Shown piece after piece: positions 1 to 8,980 of a stretch of DNA of 64,000 bases. How positions within the stretch are numbered: the stretch's first letter is position 1; every line of letters starts with the position of its first letter. Source of the stretch: Bacillota bacterium (GTDB lineage Bacteria > Bacillota > Bacilli > Paenibacillales > Paenibacillaceae); assembly GCA_023386495.1 (NCBI GenBank), contig JAEWJS010000010.1:1-64000 (forward strand), written 5' to 3'. A program made the translations under genes and the position numbers. The notes below the pieces were generated by a model. It did no database searches and was not told where the DNA came from. It worked only from the letters and a program-made list of their open reading frames with translations.

Positions 1-18
1 CAATGTCATTAAGATAAG
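1..18 (+). repeat. left terminal inverted repeat of the IS4 element
   Basis: CAATGTCATTAAGATAAG pairs with 1632-1649 at 16 of 18 positions. The true left end could lie slightly before the window. Confidence 0.8.
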
Positions 19-157
19 GCCCAAGTCCAAAAATCAAGACCAAGAGCAGGTTATCGAAAAGATAGCCTGTTCTTTTTTGCGTGAAATTGAGAAAAGTCTT
101 GACAAGCAGTTTCAAATGTGTGGCGAAGCCCCTTGAAAAAACGAGGAGGTTTTGCCT

Positions 158-1480
158 ATGAACGTGTACGCAAACGCGCTAAAACAAACGCTGACATCCC
201 TCATACGAGAGATGTCAGCGGCACCAGAACCTTATGTCAAAAACCCGGAAACAGATTTTACTCGCAAGAAGAAACTGCCCTTTGAAACGGTTATGCAACT
301 TCTGATTTCCATGGGTGGCAATAGCATTTATAAGGAACTCTTGGAATCACAGGGCTATGACATAAACACCGCTTCCACGTCTGCTTTTGTCCAGCAGAGG
401 AATAAAATCCTGCCGTCTGCCGTGGAATTCTTGTTTCACGAGTTCACGAAATCATATACGGATCTTAAGGATTACCGAGGGTATCGATTACTTGCCATTG
501 ATGGATCGGACTTACATATCGCAACGGACCCTACGGATACGGAAACCTATTTTCAAAGTCAGCCGAACACGAAAGGCTATAACCTGCTGCATTTGAACGC
601 AGCTTATGATTTGTGCAACAGGCTTTACGTTGATGCCGTTGTTCAGCCGCGAAGGTCGTGGAACGAGGGAAGGGCACTGGCAAATATGGTTGATCGTTCC
701 CCTATCAAAGGCAAAACCATTGTTATTGCTGATCGAGGTTATGAAAGCTACAACAATTTCGCTCATATTGAACGCAAAGGGTGGAACTTCGTTATACGGG
801 TTAAGGATTTGGATTCCAATGGGATTCTATCGGGCTTGCGTTTACCCGCTGGCGGGGAGTTTGATCTTGACGTTTCTCTGACGCTCACCAGAAAACAAAC
901 CAAAGCGATCAAGGCCCATCCCGAGTTGTACAAGTTCGTCCCTTCCACGTCTACATTCGATTTTTTGGATTTGCGCGAGAACTTGTTTTACCCAATCTCT
1001 TTTCGGGTGGTTCGTTTCGTCCTGCCGAATGGAACTTATGAGACCGTCATTACGAATTTATCTGCTATTGATTTCCCGCCCGATGAGATCAGGTCTATTT
1101 ATAACATGCGATGGGGCATTGAAACTTCTTTCAGAGCATTAAAGTACACTGTTGGCCTGACGAATTTTCACGCAAAGAAGCAAGAGTCCATCATCCAGGA
1201 GATTTTCGCAAAAATGATCATGTACAACTTTGCTGAAATGATTACCTCGCACGTAGTCATTTCCCAAACAGATAAACGGCACCACTACCAAGTCAACTTT
1301 ACAGTTGCCGTTCACGTTTGTAGACAATTCCTGCGCTCCAAAGAGGATGAACCCCCGCCTGATGTTGAAGCGCTGATTCGCAAAAACATTTTGCCGATTC
1401 GTCCCATTCGCCAGGGGCAGAAGAATACGCGCAAAATCCGCTATAAATCAGCAGTAAGCTTCGTCTACAGAGTAGCATAA
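158..1480 (+). CDS. IS4-family DDE transposase
   Basis: The protein of about 440 residues has the IS4 catalytic pattern: a first Asp in LLAIDGSD (near residue 118), a second in IVIADRGYES (near 196), and the YREK signature in YNMRWGIETSFRALK (near 320), where Glu is the third catalytic acid. It would cut and paste the surrounding element in the cytoplasm. The start is taken as ATG at 158, because GAGGAGG at 143-149 is ideally spaced for it. A TTG two codons upstream is also in frame. The ORF is intact, so the element may be active. The family call is firm; the exact IS name is not known. Confidence 0.9.
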   Translation: MNVYANALKQTLTSLIREMSAAPEPYVKNPETDFTRKKKLPFETVMQLLISMGGNSIYKELLESQGYDINTASTSAFVQQRNKILPSAVEFLFHEFTKSYTDLKDYRGYRLLAIDGSDLHIATDPTDTETYFQSQPNTKGYNLLHLNAAYDLCNRLYVDAVVQPRRSWNEGRALANMVDRSPIKGKTIVIADRGYESYNNFAHIERKGWNFVIRVKDLDSNGILSGLRLPAGGEFDLDVSLTLTRKQTKAIKAHPELYKFVPSTSTFDFLDLRENLFYPISFRVVRFVLPNGTYETVITNLSAIDFPPDEIRSIYNMRWGIETSFRALKYTVGLTNFHAKKQESIIQEIFAKMIMYNFAEMITSHVVISQTDKRHHYQVNFTVAVHVCRQFLRSKEDEPPPDVEALIRKNILPIRPIRQGQKNTRKIRYKSAVSFVYRVA

Positions 1481-1566
1481 TTCGTTCAATATGAACATTT
1501 TAAAAGCGGATATTTCATCCGTTTTGTTTGCTGTGCGCATTTACCCTTGCTTGTACCCAAATAGCA

Positions 1567-1594
1567 AACGGCACAGGGCTTGCCCTGTGCCGTT
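1567..1594 (+). terminator. perfect 13-bp hairpin downstream of transposase
   Basis: AACGGCACAGGGC at 1567-1579 is mirrored exactly at 1582-1594 inside the right end of the IS. There is no clear T-run. It may be a terminator or a barrier to transcription entering or leaving the element. Confidence 0.5.
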
Positions 1595-1631
1595 CGCATT
1601 TGCATTTGTACTCCTCGGTCTTGTCAATAAG

Positions 1632-1649
1632 CTTAACTAAATGACATTG
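1632..1649 (-). repeat. right terminal inverted repeat of the IS4 element
   Basis: This is the reverse complement of the left end with two mismatches. It marks the right boundary of the element. Confidence 0.85.
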
Positions 1650-1746
1650 TGCCGATGCAGGCTCTTTTTCGCTATAGGTCACATAATCGCCTTCTGCCCG
1701 CACATACAATCGGATAGCAGGTCGAATCCGTGAGGGGGACGAATAA

Positions 1747-2607
1747 TTGGACGCCAATGCTATATCGCCTTGGGAAGAGCATCGCTTCTGGCTGGAGATC
1801 ATTCAGGATCATGCTTATTTCGTGCGTGACCATTTGTCGGTAAGCGAAACTCGTTACGTGCAGGATGCAAAGGCTTATATCGCGGCTTTCCAACAGCTGC
1901 TTGACCAATTGGAAGGCATGGAACGCACCATTCGCTATAACAGCCCCGAACAGGTTGCATTCGCGCAGCGGGTGATGCCCGTCGCTGATGGCTATTACCG
2001 CTTCGAGGGGCACCTGCAGCGTCTGCGTATCGCGAATCAGGTGAATCTCAATTTATCGCCGACCTATCTGAACGGCACGTTGAACGAGAATCAAGAATAT
2101 GTGCGGCTGCTGTCATTCGCCGTCCAAGGCATCGTGCCGACGGCGCTGCCGCTCGTGGACTTATTGGATCTGTGGCTAGAGGATCAACTGGGGCACGCGA
2201 TTCTGCTCGCGAATGTGCTTGACCCTGCCGAATTCGGCTTGCAGGAACAGGCATCCCAATTCGCGCAGACGTTCCGCGCGCTGTTCACGAAGAATGAACT
2301 GATCCGCGGTTATCTGAGATTCTCGCCGCCGCAAATTCCGGTTCAGCTCAAGCTTGCCCGAGACACGCTGCAGGCCGTGCTGCAGTTCTATGCGCTCGTC
2401 GAACGCGTCATCATGCAGTACGGGCGACTCGAACTGCTAGATCGGACAACGCTTCGTTTCTTGGAACATCATCTGCCCGAAAGCTGTTATTTCATACGCA
2501 AGCTCGCCGAGTACGTGCCGGACCAACCGGTTCCTGCCCATTGCGCGCTGGTGAAGCCGACCTTCGTGCTCAACCGTCAATTGCCGACGGATCCGCCCGT
2601 TGTATAA
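1747..2607 (+). CDS. DUF2935-like alpha-helical protein
   Basis: A soluble protein of 286 residues that begins with WEEHRFWLEIIQDHAYFVRD and repeats a similar helical unit in its second half (LPLVDLLDLWLEDQLGHAI). This two-repeat pattern is typical of the DUF2935 proteins of Bacillus and Paenibacillus. His residues in both units hint at a metal-binding or ferritin-like four-helix fold, which is inference. No signal peptide is visible. The start codon is TTG at 1747 with GAGGGGG just upstream at 1732-1738. The IS4 right end lies 97 bp upstream, so native promoter elements may have been displaced. The function is not known. Confidence 0.7.
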   Translation: MDANAISPWEEHRFWLEIIQDHAYFVRDHLSVSETRYVQDAKAYIAAFQQLLDQLEGMERTIRYNSPEQVAFAQRVMPVADGYYRFEGHLQRLRIANQVNLNLSPTYLNGTLNENQEYVRLLSFAVQGIVPTALPLVDLLDLWLEDQLGHAILLANVLDPAEFGLQEQASQFAQTFRALFTKNELIRGYLRFSPPQIPVQLKLARDTLQAVLQFYALVERVIMQYGRLELLDRTTLRFLEHHLPESCYFIRKLAEYVPDQPVPAHCALVKPTFVLNRQLPTDPPVV

Positions 2608-2628
2608 GGAAAAGGGCGCAATACAAGG

Positions 2629-3738
2629 CTATCTCACGATTCCGAACTGCTTAAACCGAATAACGGGCCGAATCTCGACATTCGCTTCCGCGAAGCGGTC
2701 CGTCCAGTTGTCCTGTTCTTCCCTGAATGCGTCGTATCGATACGCCCGCGCATGCATGCCGAAGCCGACGGGGTCCACGCGCTTCTCCTGAAACAGCTGA
2801 ACCAGCTTCTCGCATTCCGCCTTAAGCTCCTCGCGTATAGCTTGCCTGAGGTCGTCCTCCATGTCGGGGAACGGCCTATCAGACGTGTATTCGGTCAGGT
2901 TAACGGTTAGCGGCATATCGATCGTAAAGCGATAGGCGCCATCGGAATAATCCGTTCTGATCTTGACCGAAGCCTTCACGACATCGAAGCTGAGGGCATG
3001 CCCTTCATGATGCATATTCATGTTTAACGGAAGCGACGCGTCATTCTGCAGAAGCAGCAGGAAAGCGGTCTGCCTGACGGACAGCGATGCTTGGCGTTTG
3101 CCGCTGCGCGACAGCAGGACGGTGCCGGCATTCTCCAGGTGACCGCCGCGAACCGTGATTTCGCTCATGACCGGCGTTATGCCGCGGTTATCATGCATGT
3201 AGTTGAAGCGCTCCAAGGTCGTCATGACGCTCAGTCCATGTTCGTGGGCACTCATGATTTGGTCGTGAATGTAAGCGGAGATCATCGGACTGAGCTTCCG
3301 ATCGGCCTTCAGCACCTTGTCGAGCGGCGACTTGGTCGCGGCGAGAATCGCATCGCTCGGATTGATCGGATCGCGATAGAAGACGTTCATCTCTTCAAAA
3401 ACGTTACGCGCCCTGAGGAACCTGTCGGTAACGAGGATCACCTGGATTTTGCCGGATAGAATTTCTCCGCTGGAATCAGCCGCTATCTTGTTTCTTAGGT
3501 TGCGCAGCGAGCTGCCCGTCTCGGTGAACATGATCTCGCTGTCCGATCCGCTGTCGGAGCCTGCGAACGAAGGGGCCAAGTAATGGGCGCGAATCCGGTT
3601 GTCGTCGTCGATGTCGAGCGCAACGAGCTGCAGGATGACGGTCTTGTCTAAGTCAATGCGGTCGCTGCAGGATGTCATAACGCCGATAGCCAGCAGCATG
3701 GCAACGACGCGCATGGCATACGAGGCCTTCCGGATCAT
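2629..3738 (-). CDS. gerC: Ger(x)C-family spore germination lipoprotein (GerC subunit)
   Basis: The protein of 369 residues is the lipoprotein subunit of a GerA-type germinant receptor. The N-terminus MIRKASYAMRVVAMLLAIGV is followed by MTSC, a lipobox that would place the lipid-anchored Cys on the outer face of the spore inner membrane. The LDIDDDNRIRAHYLAP and LDKVLKADRKLSP stretches are Ger(x)C-like. The start at 3738 is chosen because its ATG overlaps the TGA of the upstream permease gene (ATGA at 3735-3738), which implies translational coupling. It is the last gene of the gerA-gerB-gerC operon. The upstream in-frame extension to 3789 would bury the signal peptide and is rejected. Confidence 0.93.
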   Translation of the reverse strand: MIRKASYAMRVVAMLLAIGVMTSCSDRIDLDKTVILQLVALDIDDDNRIRAHYLAPSFAGSDSGSDSEIMFTETGSSLRNLRNKIAADSSGEILSGKIQVILVTDRFLRARNVFEEMNVFYRDPINPSDAILAATKSPLDKVLKADRKLSPMISAYIHDQIMSAHEHGLSVMTTLERFNYMHDNRGITPVMSEITVRGGHLENAGTVLLSRSGKRQASLSVRQTAFLLLLQNDASLPLNMNMHHEGHALSFDVVKASVKIRTDYSDGAYRFTIDMPLTVNLTEYTSDRPFPDMEDDLRQAIREELKAECEKLVQLFQEKRVDPVGFGMHARAYRYDAFREEQDNWTDRFAEANVEIRPVIRFKQFGIVR

Positions 3739-4826
3739 GAGGCAGCGTCCTCCTTCAGCTGTCTGCCGCGCAGCAAGGAGCATGCCCATAGGAGTAACGG
3801 AAAGGCGAATGCGGCATATCCGGCTTGGGTCAGCATACGCGATGCGAACTGCACGGACTCATAGTCCGGCTGATAGACGAGGATGGATGCCAGAATCGAC
3901 AAGCAGACGGCACGCAGGATCCAGCGCGGATCGCTCCGCACGAAGACCGACGCAGCGCTTCGTACGCTCGCGAACACATAGCTCAAGATCGTGTACGTGA
4001 TGATGATCGTATAGAAGGATAAGAATATGATCTCGAATCGTTCGATAAAAGGGAATTTCACGGTCTTGAACAATTCCAGGGTCGGCCATAAATGCTGTTG
4101 GATCTGGTCGCGGTCGAAAAATACATAGCTAATGCAAGCGACGACAAGATAGAGCGCCGTCGTAAGCGAATTGGCGACCACGAGGTTGCGAAAGGCATCC
4201 TTCGGCTTCTCGAGGTTCGGATATAAGAATAGGGCAACCTCTAAACCGAGAAAAGCGAATAGCGCCATGCGGACCGAGGATAATGCCGGTCCGATGCCGT
4301 CAGGCAAAATCGGCAGCATATTGAGCAGCGACGCGTCCTTAAGCGGGAAGAACAACAACGGGTAGAGCCATACGGTGATAAGGTAGACGAATTCCGCGTA
4401 CCGTCCGATTGCCTGCTCGCTGTACCTGCAGATCATATAGACCGGAATCATGAAGACGATCGCGAGCTCAAGGGCCGGGACATCGGCAATAATCCACACC
4501 TGCAGAATGAACACCAAGGACATGAGGACCGTCGCGGCTGCCAATAGGGTGAATGCCGCCCAGAGCAGATTGATGCAGCCCCCGAGCAGCTTGCCGAACA
4601 CACGGACGATTGCTTGTTGGAACGTGACGCCGGGATGCCTCCGCATGGCAATCACGATGAAGAAGCTGATGCCCACCATGATGACCCAGCTGATGACGAG
4701 CGTCAGAAGGCCGGCTGCACCGGAGCTCTGCGCGAGCTCTCGAGGGAGCGACAGAATCGCGATTCCGATCTGTGTCTTGTAGATCGCGAATATGTATTGC
4801 TTGGACGTGATCTTGGATGTCTGCAT
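3735..4826 (-). CDS. gerB: GerAB/GerKB-type germinant receptor permease subunit
   Basis: The protein of 363 residues is an APC-superfamily integral membrane protein with about ten transmembrane helices. It starts with the family-typical SKQYIFAIYKTQIGIAILSLPRELAQ. In the GerA family this subunit binds the germinant in the spore inner membrane. It sits between gerA (6-bp gap) and gerC (4-bp overlap), the classic A-B-C order. The germinant cannot be deduced. Length is normal for the family. Confidence 0.93.
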   Translation of the reverse strand: MQTSKITSKQYIFAIYKTQIGIAILSLPRELAQSSGAAGLLTLVISWVIMVGISFFIVIAMRRHPGVTFQQAIVRVFGKLLGGCINLLWAAFTLLAAATVLMSLVFILQVWIIADVPALELAIVFMIPVYMICRYSEQAIGRYAEFVYLITVWLYPLLFFPLKDASLLNMLPILPDGIGPALSSVRMALFAFLGLEVALFLYPNLEKPKDAFRNLVVANSLTTALYLVVACISYVFFDRDQIQQHLWPTLELFKTVKFPFIERFEIIFLSFYTIIITYTILSYVFASVRSAASVFVRSDPRWILRAVCLSILASILVYQPDYESVQFASRMLTQAGYAAFAFPLLLWACSLLRGRQLKEDAAS

Positions 4827-4832
4827 GAGGCT

Positions 4833-6326
4833 CTATGGTTCTCCTTCGGAGCTGCCTGACTTGAACCGCCGCGGTACTTGGTGCCGATCGTGCTGCTTGG
4901 GCCTTAATGTCGTTGGGCGCGTCTGTAGCAGCCATCTCGGAAGCCGCAATAGCGTATCCTTCCATTCGGACGTATGAATCGGTGCATACGGGGAACCGAA
5001 CGGCGCTCGAAGCGACCGGAGGGTGACCAGATGCGCCGCGAGGATCATCATGCCGCATACGATGCCGATCGAACCGAGCAAGTAAGCGGCCAGCATGAAC
5101 GGAAAGCGCAGCAACCGGATGGCGGATGCCATGTCCTGCTGCGGCTGGATGAACGACGCAATCGCGGTGAAGGCGACCACGACGACCATCACGTTGCTGA
5201 CGATGCCCGCGTCGACGGCTGCTTGGCCGATCACGATGCCGCCTACAATCCCTACCGTCTGGCCGACTCGGGACGGAAGTCGAAGGCCGGCTTCCCGCAG
5301 CATCTCGAGCACGGTCTCCATGATGAGGGCCTCGATGATCGGCGGGAGCGGCACGCGTTCCCTGGACCTGCCGATGGACATGATCAGCTCGATCGGGATG
5401 ATCTCGTAGTGGAATGAGACGGCAGCGATATAGACCGACGGCAGGAATACGGCGATTAGAAACCCGACCATGCGAAGGATGCGGAGAAAAGAGGCGATGG
5501 GCCAGCGGGTCGTATAGTCGTCCAACGCTTGGAAGTAGCTGGAGAATGTCATGGGACCGATGACGGCGCCGGCTGACTTATCGATAATAATTGCCACGCG
5601 CCCGTGCAGGAGGTGCGACACCGTGACGTCGGGCCGTTCGGTCACCATAAACTGCGGAAATATCGAGTACGGCGTGTCTTCCACCCATTCTTCCAGTATT
5701 CCGATATTGATCACGGCATCGACGTTCAAGCTATTGATCCGACGCGCCATTTCGTTCACGTATTCTTCGTTCGCGACATCTTGCAGATATAAAAGACCGC
5801 AGGTTGTCGTTACGCGGCTGCCGATCGTGAACGTGCGGCACGCCAGCTTCTCGTCGTTCAAATAGTGCCGGATCATCGCCATATTATCTTGGTAAGATTC
5901 GATGAACCCGATGTGACTTCCCTTCAGCGCGGCTTCCGAATTTGGCTCGCTAGGCGTTCTTCGCGGAATTCGGCGAACATCGAATAGATGTACCGTGCTG
6001 CTGCCGTTCTCGAATAGAATGGCAAACCCTCGCGCGAGATCAGCCGCGACGGTCTTCCACTCCCGTGTAGTGTTGGAAGCGAACGGGTAGATTCGAGATA
6101 AGGGGAGATCCGGCGCGCTCGGCATAAGAATCGGAGCTAAGATGATTTCGTGAATCGTCTTGTTGTCCGTGAGGGATTCGAAGTAAGCGATCGCGATCGC
6201 GGTCCCGTTGCAGACGGTTCGTGTGACGGTCAAATCGGGCAGCGCTTCATAATAGCGGGTAAGCAGTTGCAAGTTGGCGGCTAAATCGTCACCCAAACGG
6301 AGCGGAAGCGTTCTGTTCGCAGCCAT
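4833..6326 (-). CDS. gerA: GerAA/GerKA-type germinant receptor subunit
   Basis: The protein of 497 residues has the GerA layout: a soluble N-terminal half of about 270 residues (including DARRIPRRTPSEPN-like and LNVDAVINIGILEEWVED segments), the conserved GRVAIIIDKSAGAVIGPMTF strand, then four to five membrane helices (for example FLIAVFLPSVYIAAVSF and PLPPIIEALIMETVLEMLREAGLRLP-like family motifs). In known receptors this subunit forms the oligomeric channel in the spore inner membrane. GGGAGG lies 11 bp before the ATG at 6326. It is the first gene of the receptor operon, and no gerD gene is nearby. Confidence 0.93.
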   Translation of the reverse strand: MAANRTLPLRLGDDLAANLQLLTRYYEALPDLTVTRTVCNGTAIAIAYFESLTDNKTIHEIILAPILMPSAPDLPLSRIYPFASNTTREWKTVAADLARGFAILFENGSSTVHLFDVRRIPRRTPSEPNSEAALKGSHIGFIESYQDNMAMIRHYLNDEKLACRTFTIGSRVTTTCGLLYLQDVANEEYVNEMARRINSLNVDAVINIGILEEWVEDTPYSIFPQFMVTERPDVTVSHLLHGRVAIIIDKSAGAVIGPMTFSSYFQALDDYTTRWPIASFLRILRMVGFLIAVFLPSVYIAAVSFHYEIIPIELIMSIGRSRERVPLPPIIEALIMETVLEMLREAGLRLPSRVGQTVGIVGGIVIGQAAVDAGIVSNVMVVVVAFTAIASFIQPQQDMASAIRLLRFPFMLAAYLLGSIGIVCGMMILAAHLVTLRSLRAPFGSPYAPIHTSEWKDTLLRLPRWLLQTRPTTLRPKQHDRHQVPRRFKSGSSEGEP

Positions 6327-6445
6327 CTTGAAGTCGGCCTCCCATCCTGCTTGTTATGGATATTTTTGCTTATTCACGCAAAAGTATACGTCAGGAATGG
6401 TTCCGCAGTGATCGCGCACAATAACGCCGTAAGGAGGTGGGACTT

Positions 6446-6532
6446 GTGAGCAAGCAGCAGGGTCATGGACGTCAGAACACGACGACGCGGACGAAGGATC
6501 GGAAAGGCAACGCATCAGGCAACAACCATTAA
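6446..6532 (+). CDS. 28-residue basic hydrophilic peptide, possibly a small spore protein
   Basis: A near-perfect Shine-Dalgarno sequence, AAGGAGGTGG at 6431-6440, precedes a GTG at 6446 that opens a 28-codon frame ending in TAA at 6532. The peptide starts MSKQQGHGRQNTTTRTKD and continues with Lys, Gly and Asn. Its composition resembles very small spore-core proteins of the SspP/SspN kind, and it lies just upstream of the divergent gerA operon, but no homology can be claimed. A hairpin terminator at 6581 closes the unit. A minus-strand frame over the same bases has no comparable ribosome site. Confidence 0.55.
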   Translation: MSKQQGHGRQNTTTRTKDRKGNASGNNH

Positions 6533-6580
6533 AGAGGTTGTTCACGGATTTAAAGGATTGGCACAATAGACCAGAATTCG

Positions 6581-6618
6581 AGCCGAGAAGCGAATGCACG
6601 TTCGCGACTCGGCTTTTT
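6581..6618 (+). terminator. rho-independent terminator
   Basis: AGCCGAG-a-GCGAA pairs with TTCGC-ga-CTCGGCT, followed by TTTTT. It terminates the small gene at 6446. Confidence 0.8.
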
Positions 6619-6786
6619 GCGATTCGATTTCGACAAATGTTCATTCAATCGGCGCAGAGCGTTTGACATGCTTCTCAACAGCTTGCAGGTACAATGAATT
6701 CCAAACTGTTGGACAAAGAGCTGTCTCTGCTAAGCGTATCCGGTCGATGGTCAGTCGAAACGATATCACAAGAAGAGGTGGTCATT

Positions 6787-7914
6787 GTGCTGAGCTTATG
6801 GATGAGAAAAATACTCGTCATTGCGGGCTGCGCTGCGCTGCTGGCAACGATGGGGATGTATACGGGAAAGGGCGAGGAGAGCGGGAATAACAATATGCTT
6901 TTCGCAGTGCCTCATAATCGATTCAACGAACAAATTCTCCCTCACCTGCCGGTTGCGAGTCAGGCGCCTGCAGCGCAATCTCCCCGACAGTCCCCCGAAC
7001 CATCGATTTCAGCCTCCACGGAAGCGCAGCGAATGGAGCCAATCGCGAAAGCGCAGCACATGCAAGCCGCTCGTTCACTGCCTTCAACTCCAGCAATCGC
7101 ACCGGTCATTGCATCGCGAGTCGCGCCGGATCCGGCTTCGTCCCCGGTCACAGCGGCAGCTCCGACTATTGCTGTCTACGAAGTGACGGCCTATTATTTG
7201 AATGTTCGCGAGCAGCCGAGCAGCGAATCCTCCATCCTGAACGTGGTGGAGAAGGGCGATCGGCTCGATGTGCAGCATCGAACAGACAACGGTTGGTACA
7301 AGCTGCATCCTGGCGGCTATGTGCACGGCGATTATCTGCAACCGATAGACGGCATACATACCTCGAATGCGGCAGACGCTGCAGCCGAGTCTACGATTCC
7401 GAAGAAGAAGCAAGAGGTGATGATCGCAACCGCAACGCCGGTCCCCGTGCCTGCTGTTCTGAAGCGCGTGCCCAGCGAGCCTAAGAAGCCTTCGTCGACC
7501 GTAAAGGTGGAATCCGGCCTGACGAAGGATAATATCGCGGAGATATTCGAGGGAACGGCACTGGAGGGGCATGACTTGGAGCAGGCCATTCTGGACGTGG
7601 AAGAGACCTACGGCATTAACGCCTATTTCACGATTGCCGTCATGAAGCTGGAAAGCGGCAACGGGAAGAGCAAGCTGGCCAAGGAGAAAAACAATCTCTT
7701 CGGTCTTAATGCCGTCGGCAATTCGACGAAGAAGGCTTATTCATTCGAGACGAAGGCAGACAGCGTCCATAAATTCGGCCAGCTGATCTCGAAGAGCTAT
7801 GTAGGCAAAGGCTACACGACGATCGAGAAAGTCGCGCGCAAATATTGCCCTGCGAACCCGAAGTGGGCATCCTTAGTCAAGCGGATCATGAACGGCGATT
7901 ATAAGAAGCTATAA
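6787..7914 (+). CDS. secreted SH3b and glucosaminidase-domain autolysin
   Basis: An exported cell-wall hydrolase of about 375 residues. The N-terminus after the GTG start (VLSLWMRKILVIAGCAALLATMG) is a signal peptide or membrane anchor. A long Ala/Pro/Ser-rich linker follows, then a bacterial SH3 domain (YYLNVREQPSSESSILNVVEKGD...WYKL...GYVHGDYL), a second linker, and a C-terminal LytG-like N-acetylglucosaminidase domain with FTIAVMKLESGNGKSKLAKEKNNLFGLNA, where the Glu in LESGNG is the expected catalytic acid. GAGGTGG at 6775-6781 supports GTG 6787 or ATG 6802. The in-frame ATG at 6694 falls inside a TACAAT -10-like element and is rejected. It probably trims septal or spore peptidoglycan. 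Confidence 0.8.
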   Translation: MLSLWMRKILVIAGCAALLATMGMYTGKGEESGNNNMLFAVPHNRFNEQILPHLPVASQAPAAQSPRQSPEPSISASTEAQRMEPIAKAQHMQAARSLPSTPAIAPVIASRVAPDPASSPVTAAAPTIAVYEVTAYYLNVREQPSSESSILNVVEKGDRLDVQHRTDNGWYKLHPGGYVHGDYLQPIDGIHTSNAADAAAESTIPKKKQEVMIATATPVPVPAVLKRVPSEPKKPSSTVKVESGLTKDNIAEIFEGTALEGHDLEQAILDVEETYGINAYFTIAVMKLESGNGKSKLAKEKNNLFGLNAVGNSTKKAYSFETKADSVHKFGQLISKSYVGKGYTTIEKVARKYCPANPKWASLVKRIMNGDYKKL

Positions 7915-7945
7915 CAGCCGTTCACGTTAGCCGGAATATCAACCA

Positions 7946-8770
7946 TTATCGCTTCGTGCTTGTATATCTGCCGTTCGCCTGCGAGAATCGGAGTGCAGTA
8001 CGGTACATACGTTTATCCTTCAACTCCTTGAAAATGTACGGATCGGGCGCGGTGTTGACCTCGATCAGCCACGGCCGCAGCCGCTGATCGATGCCGAGAT
8101 CGACGCCGATCTCGCGAAGGTTCCGGTACTTCGCGCCGAGATGCTTGGCAATGCCGAGGCCGAGCCTGCGAAGACTGCCGATATAGCGAGTTTTGGATAT
8201 CCCGTGCATGTAGGGCGATAAGAGCCGCTCGAGCGCCAATGGCGTCCCTTCGCTGTGGTAATTCGTCACGATATACTTCGGGTGGCCGAGCCGGCCGATG
8301 TATCCGGTAGTCCGCCACGGCAGCCGGCTAGTTCGCTGCACCATGACGCGGACGTCGAAGCGTCGATTCCGATACGTGAGCAGCGGAATGCCGCGCTGCA
8401 CGAGATATCGCCGTCGAAGCTTGCTGCGCATCATGCTGCTGTATAATCGGTCGAATGTCGCAAAGCTGAGCGCCTTCGTCCCGAGCTGGTAGCGATAGCG
8501 GGTCTTGGCGCCGTTGCCGGTTAGCCGTTCCGCCCGCATGACGCCTTGCCCATGCGTGCCTTTGATCGGTTTCACGTATACCGCTCCATATTGGTGCAGC
8601 ATGCGCGCGAGCGTTGCGCGCGTCAAGAGGCGCGTCTCGGGGATATGCTGCCTGATTCTAGGGTGCCGTGCAAGGTGACGGGTTTTCGCCATCTTGCTCT
8701 TCAGCGTTCGCTTACCGGCAGCTGCCGCCGACTTCGCGGTTCGCTGCCATCGCGCACTTGTCTTCATGCT
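7946..8770 (-). CDS. YheC/YheD-family ATP-grasp protein (spore-coat associated type)
   Basis: The protein of about 274 very basic residues has an ATP-grasp fold. AVYVKPIKGTHGQGV carries the nucleotide-binding Lys and Gly-rich loop, FDVRVMVQR lies in the central strand, and GVDLGIDQRLRPWLIEVNTAPD carries the metal-binding Glu and Asn. The family includes B. subtilis YheC and YheD, found in the spore coat. The ligase substrate is unknown. ATG at 8770 has AAGGAG ten bases upstream. A start at 8896 with GGAGG three bases upstream would add 42 residues. It is divergent from a paralogue at 8981. Confidence 0.82.
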   Translation of the reverse strand, partial: SMKTSARWQRTAKSAAAAGKRTLKSKMAKTRHLARHPRIRQHIPETRLLTRATLARMLHQYGAVYVKPIKGTHGQGVMRAERLTGNGAKTRYRYQLGTKALSFATFDRLYSSMMRSKLRRRYLVQRGIPLLTYRNRRFDVRVMVQRTSRLPWRTTGYIGRLGHPKYIVTNYHSEGTPLALERLLSPYMHGISKTRYIGSLRRLGLGIAKHLGAKYRNLREIGVDLGIDQRLRPWLIEVNTAPDPYIFKELKDKRMYRTALRFSQANGRYTSTKR

Positions 8771-8980
8771 ATGAATTCTCCTTTGCAGAGCAGATCGTGT
8801 AGCATTCGGGTTAGTATATTCGCGAACGGAACGACGTTCTAGGAGCATCGCCCAACGACGTCGCGTATTTTTTTGCGCACGCGGGATGTTTGCCATGATC
8901 CTCCGATTCCGCGCCGAATACAATGACAAGTATCGGGCTGCTGCTTGACGAGCAATTCCTAGCTGTGCAGGGAGGGCGTC

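Larger units (their letters stand above)
1..1649 (+). mobile_element. IS4-family insertion sequence (apparently complete)
   Basis: The first bases of the window, CAATGTCATTAAGATAAG, match the reverse complement of 1632-1649 (CAATGTCATTTAGTTAAG) at 16 of 18 positions, and the DDE transposase lies between them. The terminal sequence resembles known IS4-group ends (xAATGxC...AGTTAAG). The element is about 1.65 kb with one transposase gene. The left end coincides with the window start, so the target duplication cannot be checked. The right end lies 97 bp before the start codon of the downstream gene, so the insertion may have altered that promoter. Confidence 0.85.

Noticed and set aside
6354..6644. 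Minus-strand 96-codon frame
   Set aside because: No ribosome binding site, atypical composition, and it overlaps the plus-strand small gene with its strong ribosome site and terminator.
6663..6695. TTGACA...TACAAT promoter before the autolysin gene
   Set aside because: The spacer is 21 bp, too long for a standard sigma-A promoter. The -10-like element only served to reject the ATG at 6694 as the start.
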